Below the pieces are notes generated by a model that ran no database searches, was not told the origin of the DNA, and worked only from the letters and a program-made list of their open reading frames with translations. Positions 57,674-64,000 of a DNA stretch of 64,000 bases are shown in pieces. Position 1 is the stretch's first letter, and every line of letters begins with the position of its first letter. The stretch comes from Camellia lanceoleosa (Eukaryota; Streptophyta; Magnoliopsida; Ericales; Theaceae). The position numbers and the translations under genes were made by a program. Location of the stretch: positions 203,972,321 to 204,036,320 of the forward strand of contig CM045761.1 of NCBI GenBank assembly GCA_025200525.1. Reading direction: 5' to 3'.

Positions 57674-58441
57674 GGGCTGTTTTGGGGTGTACTAAAAAAG
57701 TGTACTTTTTGTCTTTTTGGACTAAAAAAATTGAGAAAAAAAATATGAAGGTTTGGGCTAATTTTTTGGATTTTTTTGAAAAAATGTGTATTAAAAAATT
57801 GTATAAAAAGAGTGTGTAAGAGATGAATAGTGACAGGTGGGCCCCAGCTGTACAATTCGGCAGGTGTGAGAGGAGTTGGAAATTATTGACTATTTTTTTT
57901 ACAAAGCACTACACGTTTTTGTTTGGTCCGTGGAGGTCATCACGGGTCCCATTTTAATAATCTGAACCGTTCAATGTGTATAACTCGTCGAACACTATGT
58001 ATCTATAAAAAATCACGTTAATTGGATATCGATAGCTATCTGATCAGATATATTTATTTTTAATCATTAATTATAACACCATCCATTTGTCGTACATAAC
58101 TGATCTGATCATATAGTTATCGATATCCGATCAATGTGATTTTTTGCAGACATATAGTACTCGACGATTTCTACACATTTAACGGTTCAGATTATCAAAA
58201 CGGGACCCGTGATAACCCCACAAGCCAAACAATGGTGTGTGCCAAGCACACCCAATCATTCCCAATCATTTCGTATGCTTGCACTGCCGCTGCACAGCAG
58301 CCGGCTGTTGGTCACTTCCGTGTGTACTTTGGGTAATAAAAAATTATTATTATTATTTTTTTTTATGAATAGTAATATCTTTTTGAATTTTGAAGTAATT
58401 TTTTGATTTTTTGACTGAATTAGTCTATCCCAAACCAGCTC
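57674..58441. mobile_element. Tourist-like insertion, 768 bp, TTA target, with an inner foldback
   Basis: Bounded by TTA at 57671-57673 and 58442-58444; copy B has a single TTA at 60979-60981 with no insert. Ends GGGCTGTTTTGGGGTGTACT and the reverse complement GAGCTGGTTTGGGATAGACT are imperfect inverted repeats. Inside, about 57930-58215 forms a second inverted repeat (CACGGGTCCCATTTTAATAA against TTATCAAAACGGGACCCGTG), so one MITE has probably inserted into another. Confidence 0.87.
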
Positions 58442-58870
58442 TTAGTAACCCAAACAGAAATCAAATATCGAAAGTTTATTTTGAAAATAAGTTAAAAATT
58501 AATTATATATTTTTTTATATATATATATAAAATAAAAAATTAATATGATTTAAAAAAAAATTAAAAATTAACTTTTAATCTAATTATCAAAATAGGCTGA
58601 AATCACATTAGATAGTGGCAATGTACTAGCTTTTACTGTCACATTAATGTCATTTACCGATATTGGCAATCTTCCAGCTTTTATTTTCACGCCATTTACC
58701 TTTTTCATTTATTTTTATTTTTTTGCGAGAAATAAAAGAGAGATGCGATTTTTTTTTTTTTTTTTTTTTATTACATCAGATATGAATTTTAATTATTTTT
58801 AAATTTAAAATAAAGATATATTTATGTGAATCTTTGGTCTAATTGAGCAGAGCATTCCCAATTCAAAACT

Positions 58871-59520
58871 TACGGGTGAGCATAGCCCGGATTGAATTGG
58901 ATTGAGATAAAATCAGAACTAATCTGTTATTAATGGTTTTTGAAAAATTAGAACCAATCCAATCCGTTGAAATCATGAAACCAATCAATTTAAACACGGA
59001 TTAGATCGATTTAGGACCACAGATTCATATAATTAAATAACAAAAAAATATACATATAACATTTTAATTTCATAAAAACATAAATATAACGTTATATTAG
59101 TTCCACAATAGCAACATGCTATTTTATAATAGCGACATACTGTTCTAGAATTTAAATAATTATAAGAAAATTAGTTTCACCATAACTATTTAGACCATTA
59201 CAAATTAAAACTAAAAACTAATAAACAAAAGTAAAAAAAGAAGATATTATACGGGTTTAAATCTGAGTTTAGATTTTATATAGGATAAGAGAAGATACTA
59301 TGGGGGAGGATGTATAATAAAAATATAGACTATTTGTATACGGTCCAGATCGGTTCCAATCCAGAACCGTAAGGTCCAATTCGGAACCAATCCGTGAACT
59401 ACGAATTTTTAATTCTTTAATTTAGAACCGAACCACGGATTTAAAAAACCAATCCAAACCTATCAGATTGGACTAGACTGGATCAGATTATGAATTTCAC
59501 GGATTTCTTAGTCAGCCCTA
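58871..59520. mobile_element. hAT-like MITE, 650 bp, 8 bp target duplication TCAAAACT
   Basis: TCAAAACT flanks both ends (58863-58870 and 59521-59528) and is single in copy B (61413-61420). Ends TACGGGTGAGCATAG and the reverse complement TAGGGCTGACTAAG are short inverted repeats of hAT form. The interior is rich in AACCAATCC and ACGGATT words. No ORF. Confidence 0.9.
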
Positions 59521-59640
59521 TCAAAACTTTCAATTAGAGGATGGAAATATATTTTTTTATTAAAAAAGTGAATATAGAGCAATTTCCTACTCACCTAAAC
59601 TCCAACCATAAATCATCATTTTCTTCTTTAAATATTTCCC

Positions 59641-60020
59641 TTCAAAATATTTTCATCAGAAAGTGAATAATTTTTATTCATAAATAAATATTTAATTTTC
59701 AAATATTTGTTAAATATATTTAATAGTATACTCATTTTAAAGGTATAATTTCATTCTTTTTAATGCTACCAATTTTTAAAAAACTAAATACATATATATA
59801 TATATTAAAATTTATTTATAATATAATTATAAAATCAAAAATATAAAGTAAATAATATTTTAAAGGACATCCTCTATTTTTTATCATCCCTCCATATTTA
59901 AAGGATGTATACAACATCCTCTCAAATAGAGAGAGTTTTAGAGGATAAGTTGGATTGCTCAATCCTTCAAATTTGAAGATTTGAAGGATGTGTATATGTT
60001 GAAGATTTGAAATTAGAAAA
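59641..60020. other. AT-rich spacer, nothing recognised
   Basis: Sequence between copy A and the foldback MITE. No gene or repeat identified beyond simple A/T runs and a (TA)n run near 59793. Confidence 0.5.
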
Positions 60021-60163
60021 ATGTTTGAGGGTCATAAAAACGGTGGCTTAAATGATCTAAAATTGTTAAAACGACGTCGTTTTGGCAAGTTTTGAGCCCA
60101 AAACGACGTCGTTTTGACAATTTTGAACTATTTGAGCCATTGTTTTTGTGGCCCTCAACCATT
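60021..60163. mobile_element. Foldback MITE carrying two AAAACGACGTCGTTTT palindromes
   Basis: Arms of about 60 bp are inverted copies: ATGTTTGAGGGTCATAAAAA on the left, TTTTTGTGGCCCTCAACCAT on the right. Each arm ends inward in the 16 bp perfect palindrome AAAACGACGTCGTTTT (60068-60083 and 60100-60115). No target duplication could be fixed. Confidence 0.75.
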
Positions 60164-60171
60164 GCTCTTGA

Positions 60172-61549
60172 AATTATTAGGTGATACTATCGATGGCATG
60201 GTATCACCGTGGGATTGATTTTTTTTTTTTTTTTCATTGATTGATCTAACAGGCAATGTCATTTGGGTTAAACATTTATGGGTAAATTACAAACATACTC
60301 TTTGAGGTTTATTTACAAATTATCTTTGTGATTATAGAAATTATATTATACTCCTTAAGGTTTCTAATTTCATAACAAATAAGTCATTTTATTAATAAAT
60401 TATCAAGTTAATTAACAATTTTTAATAATGTTAAAATTTTATTTCGATTAATAATTCAAATAATTTTATTATTGTATAGGTGAACAGTTAGAAATTTTAA
60501 GTAAAAAAATTATGACAAGGACATATTTGTAATTTTTTAAACTATAAGAGACAATTCGTATTTTAAGCAAACCTCATAGAGTGTATTTGTAATTTACCCA
60601 AAATTTAAAATGTCAAAATTATCCTTATGCATTATTTAAAACACATTATATTTATTTTTTTTAAAGGTTGTCCAACAACGTTGCTGACGTATTATTTGAG
60701 AAAGAAAATGTTTGGCAAATTAATTTTTGTATTAAATTCATTTAAAATAATGTGATAGTAGTAATTTTGAAATTATGATTAAAGGATTTTATAGCCTTAT
60801 ACAAAAATTTTATTTCTATAAATCATTTCCTTTAACAAGTGAATTATGAACATCAATTAATAATTAGATAGGTGATTATAAAGAGGAGCCCTTTGAAGAT
60901 TTTTTGGTACGGCTATCCAAAAAAAAAAAAAGAAAAGAAAAAAGATTTATTGGTACAATCGAATTAATAAAGCCTGATTTAGTAACCCAAACAGAAATCA
61001 GATCATTGAAAGTTTATTTTGAAAAGTAAGTTTAAAGTTAATTTTTTGTTTTATTTTTAATTTTTGTTTAAAAAAATGTATAAAAAATATAAAGAGGTGA
61101 TATAATTTAAAAAAATAAAAAAAACCAACTTTTAATCTAATTGTCAAAATAGGCTGAAATCACATTAGATATTGGCAATGTACTAGCTTTTATTTTCACA
61201 TTAATGCCATTTACCTATGAGATATTAGCAATCTTCCAGCTTTTATTTTAACGCTATTTACCTTTTTCTTTTTTTTTTCTTTTTTTTTGGCAGAGAAATA
61301 AAAGAGAGATGTGAATTTTTTTACATCATATATGAATTTTAATTATTTTTAAATTTAAAATAAAGATATATTTATGTGAATCTTTGGTCGTATTGATCAG
61401 AGCATTCCCAATTCAAAACTTTCAATTAGAGGATGGAAATATATTTTTTGATTAAAAAAGTGGATATAGAGCAATTTACCATTCACTTAAACTCCTATCA
61501 CAAATCATCATTTTCTTCTTTAAATATTTCTCTCAAAAATATTTTGAAA
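60172..61549. repeat. Local duplication, copy B
   Basis: Counterpart of copy A. It lacks the Tat element (target read through as TTAAAGGATTTTATAGCC), the Tourist-like insertion and the hAT-like MITE, but has a 322 bp MITE of its own at 60279-60600. It is cut at the right by the Mutator-like element starting near 61550. Confidence 0.88.
60279..60600. mobile_element. MITE, 322 bp, about 31 bp terminal inverted repeats
   Basis: Starts TGGGTAAATTACAAACATAC and ends GTGTATTTGTAATTTACCCA; the inverted match extends through the AGGTTT/AAACCT region. Copy A of the duplication lacks it (GGGTTAAAAGTTTAAAATG). Flanks ACATTTA and AAATTTA would be a 7 bp target duplication with one mismatch. A worn relative lies at 16316-16640. 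Confidence 0.88.
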
Positions 61550-62329
61550 AAATCGGTCTAAGATCCCTATCCAAATTTTAGTAATGGATTAGGTCCACAA
61601 TCTGTTCTTTTGTAGTCTAAGGTCCCTCACCCCATCCCCTCTCCATCCACGTTGTCCTGAGCTTAATCACCGCTGGTTTCAAATTCCCAACCTTCGTCTC
61701 TCTCTATCTCTCTCTCTCTAAACTTCTCCATTCTCAGATCTGTCCAGATAAACTCTTGTTCCTCACCTGACTTCATTCTCCCAGAGTAAAACCAGCACCA
61801 GCGACTCAACCACTGGCAACGTCATAACCTGGAACAACCCAACAGACCCCATGCCCCAGCAGTCACCCCTCCGAATCTGCGACAGATTCAGATTTTTGTG
61901 GAGATTTTCTAGGATTTTTGTAGGTATTGAAATCCTGTTCGTTGTTTGTAGGTGTTGAAATCTTGTACGAGTTGAAATCATGTTCGTTGTTTGTAGGTGT
62001 TGATTGATCGTGTATGAGTTGAAATCTGGTTCATTGTGTTTGATTTGATTTCATGCGGAGTTGAATTAGATAAGTTTTCAATTTTTGATTTGATTTGATC
62101 GTGTAGGTGTTGAATTAGGTTTTTGTTTTTTGTTTTGATCAATGTGAGAGAGACGAACTTAGTGTAGTTGTTTTTTATTTTTGAAGTTAATTTTTCATTA
62201 TCTGTTATTGATGAATTTTCGATGGAGTTGATTTTGATTTTTGGAGTTACTTTTTCATTCTCTGTCAACATGCTTATGAGTTGCTTTTTGGTGCTCTGTT
62301 TTTCTGCGTTTTTGTGCTCTGTTTTTTGT

Positions 62330-62790
62330 TCACTTTGCATTTTTTGTGTAGTGCAGAGAAAATTGCAGGTTTTTTGTTCACAGAGACTTTTGGTTTCTTT
62401 TTTGGGGTTTGTGGGGTAGTGCAAAGAAAATTGCAAGTTTGTTACTATAAAATTGCAGGTTTGTAGTGCAGAGAAAATTACATTTTTTGTGTAGTGCAGA
62501 GAAAATAACAGGTTTTTTGTTCACAGAGACTTTTGGTTTCTTTTTCGGGGTTTGTGGGATAGTGTAGAGAAAATTGCAGGTTTGTTACTATAAATTTGCA
62601 GGTTTGTAGTGCAGAGAAAATTGCATGTTTTTCGTTCATAGAGACTTTTGGTTTCTTTTTCGGGGTTTGTGGGGTAATGCAGAGAAAATTGCAGGTTTGT
62701 TACTATAAAATTGCAGGTTTGTAGTACAGAGAAAAGTGCAAAGAAAATTACATTTTTTGTGTAATGCAGAGAAAATTGCAGGCTTTTTGA
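62330..62790. repeat. Tandem array of GTGCAGAGAAAATTGCAGGT units
   Basis: Short units (GTGCAGAGAAAATTGCAGGT, TTTGTTACTATAAAATTGCA) nested in a longer period of about 115-160 bp that also includes TTCACAGAGACTTTTGGTTT and GGGGTTTGTGGGGTAGTGC. About three long periods are visible. It lies inside the Mutator-like element. Confidence 0.8.
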
Positions 62791-62989
62791 GGAAATTGAG
62801 AAATTACGAAGAAATTTTGAGAAATTACAGAGAAATTTTGAGGAAATGGAGCATTGAACAAAATAAACATGCCAGAAAAATTACGAAGAAACCCAGAGAA
62901 ATTATGAAGAAACCCAGAGAAATTTCACAAGGAGAGCTTGGAGAAGATGGGTTCGAACTCGAAGTTCTCTTGGTGTGGTTTTGCATTGG

Positions 62990-63440
62990 AGCTTGGGGCT
63001 AGTTTTTAATTTATATATATATATAGGTTGTTATTGTTGTTTATTCACTCAATGGAGTGAACTGTTGATAACTTTTACCTTCTTTTCTAACCCAGAAAAA
63101 TTTATATATATATATATACATATATCAACAATTCATTGTAACAATCCATTATATATATAGCTTATATTGTTGATAAATATATATAATGGACCAATCCATT
63201 ATAAATATGTGTTGATAAATATGTAATCCATTATGTATATATATATATATCTTCTTTTCTAATCCATATATAAGATAAATATGTTGATAACAATCCATTA
63301 TAACAAAATTTCTCTGGACCAACTGAACCAACAGTTCACTCTATAATTTATATAAATTTCTCTGGACATATACAAATTATAGAAATCAGAGAAATCAGCT
63401 AAATCAGATAAATATATATATATATATATATAGGTTAGAG
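62990..63440. repeat. (TA)n-rich stretch with repeated AATCCATTATA words
   Basis: Several TA runs (near 63013, 63103, 63235 and 63413), with GTTGATAAATAT and CAATCCATTATA repeated in both orientations. No coding potential. Confidence 0.7.
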
Positions 63441-64000
63441 AAATTTTGTTTATGATTGGGATTATTCACTCCATTGAGTGAATAAAAATTATTCCAGATC
63501 ATGTCAAAGCTCAGCTAAAATTAGAGCATTTCTCTGGACCAATCCAGAGAAATTTCAGTTCAAAGCAAAGGAATTTCAGTTCTAACTTATGATGCGACTT
63601 TAATATTGATTAAGTTTACTTTCTTTTCTAACCATGCAGCCAGAGAAATTTTGAATTTTTCCAGCCGAGCAAACAACTCCCATTGTGCTTAGATTATCCA
63701 GAGGAATTTCGAAATCCAGAGAAATTTGATGGACGAATCTGTAAACATCAGAGAAACACTTTCGATTGAAAAATTCAACTGGAAAAAAGCGAAGAACAGA
63801 TTTGGGTAAGTTGCAGAAATTTTTCCAGATATTACAAACCAGAGAAATTCTCAATTGTTATTTTTAATAAACCAGAGAAATTCTCAATTGTTATTTTTAA
63901 TAAACCAAAGAAATTCTCAATTAATATTTGAATAACAAACTAGAGAAATACTCAGATTTTTTCAGAATTTCTCTAGTTCTGGTAAGTTGCCATTGTTATC

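Larger units (their letters stand above)
57466..59640. repeat. Local duplication, copy A, right part (with two insertions)
   Basis: Continues copy A after the Tat element. Against 60778-61549 it matches in order TTTTATAACCTTATACAAAA, AAGCCTGATTTA, AACCCAAACAGAAATCA, ATAGGCTGAAATCACATTAG and TTTCAATTAGAGGATGGAAA. Two extra blocks, 57674-58441 and 58871-59520, are insertions absent from copy B. Confidence 0.85.
61550..64000 (+). mobile_element. Mutator-like element related to 43794-45018, right end outside the window
   Basis: The first ~100 bp (AAAATCGGTCTAAGATCC, AGTAATGGATTAGGTCCA, GTAGTCTAAGGTCCCTCACC) match the start of the 1225 bp element. Next come a CT-rich run, a region of about 61740-62430 with no certain gene, a tandem array, then from about 62800 to the window end dozens of AGAGAAATT words in both orientations. 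No transposase frame is visible in the part present. Confidence 0.65.

Noticed and set aside
60061..60120. Palindromes considered as a rho-independent-type terminator
   Set aside because: This is a plant nuclear genome; the hairpin is explained by an inverted-repeat MITE.
62168..62466. Hydrophobic frames rich in Phe, Leu and Cys
   Set aside because: These come from translating T-rich tandem units and have no domain pattern.

Overview
This is a 64 kb window of an AT-rich plant nuclear genome, most likely a dicot. The reasons are a nine-exon bromodomain gene with plant-type introns, a plant GT92 glycosyltransferase gene, two Tat-lineage Ty3/gypsy retrotransposons, and a dense load of MITEs (Tourist-like, hAT-like, Mutator-like and foldback). 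I see only two intact host protein genes. Everything else is transposon, tandem repeat or unassigned AT-rich DNA. I found no RNA genes, CRISPR arrays or bacterial-type features.

Layout. 1-3333 is a near-copy of 28440-31786, with a frame-broken copy of the GT92 gene, and it runs into an exact 100-N scaffold gap (3334-3433). 3434-13497 is a decayed Tat retrotransposon on the minus strand whose 3' LTR is missing at the gap. Its reverse transcriptase region carries an internal duplication and an inserted 2.27 kb solo LTR (7506-9776, target duplication ACTCT). 13850-15900 is a diverged tandem array. 16000-28440 is AT-rich DNA holding foldback elements, Tourist-like MITEs and an 840 bp solo LTR of a second Tat-like family (26136-26975, target duplication AATAT). 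28440-31786 is the good copy of the duplicated segment, with an intact single-exon GT92 gene at 29248-30897. 34960-39902 is a bromodomain/AT-hook gene on the minus strand, predicted 654 aa, with an RTE-type LINE tail in intron 5.

43794-45018 is a Mutator-like element with a perfect 9 bp target duplication, and a relative starts at about 61550 and runs off the window. 45592-57465 is a complete 11.9 kb Tat element on the plus strand: both LTRs, AAGGA target duplication, PBS, gag, protease, RT, RNase H, archaeal-type RNase H, integrase, a 3' tandem array, an antisense spliced extra gene and a PPT. It carries several stops and frameshifts, but the RNase H-integrase frame (784 codons) is open.

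The most informative structure is a local duplication. The DNA flanking the second Tat element (45288-45591 plus 57466 to about 59640) is repeated at 60172-61549. The second copy holds the empty sites for the Tat insertion, a 768 bp Tourist-like insertion and a 650 bp hAT-like MITE. The first copy holds the empty site for a 322 bp MITE. The window therefore contains internal proof of four insertion events. No new defence, metabolic or regulatory system is evident. The two host genes are unrelated, a Golgi-type sugar transferase and a chromatin reader, and there is no sign that they work together.
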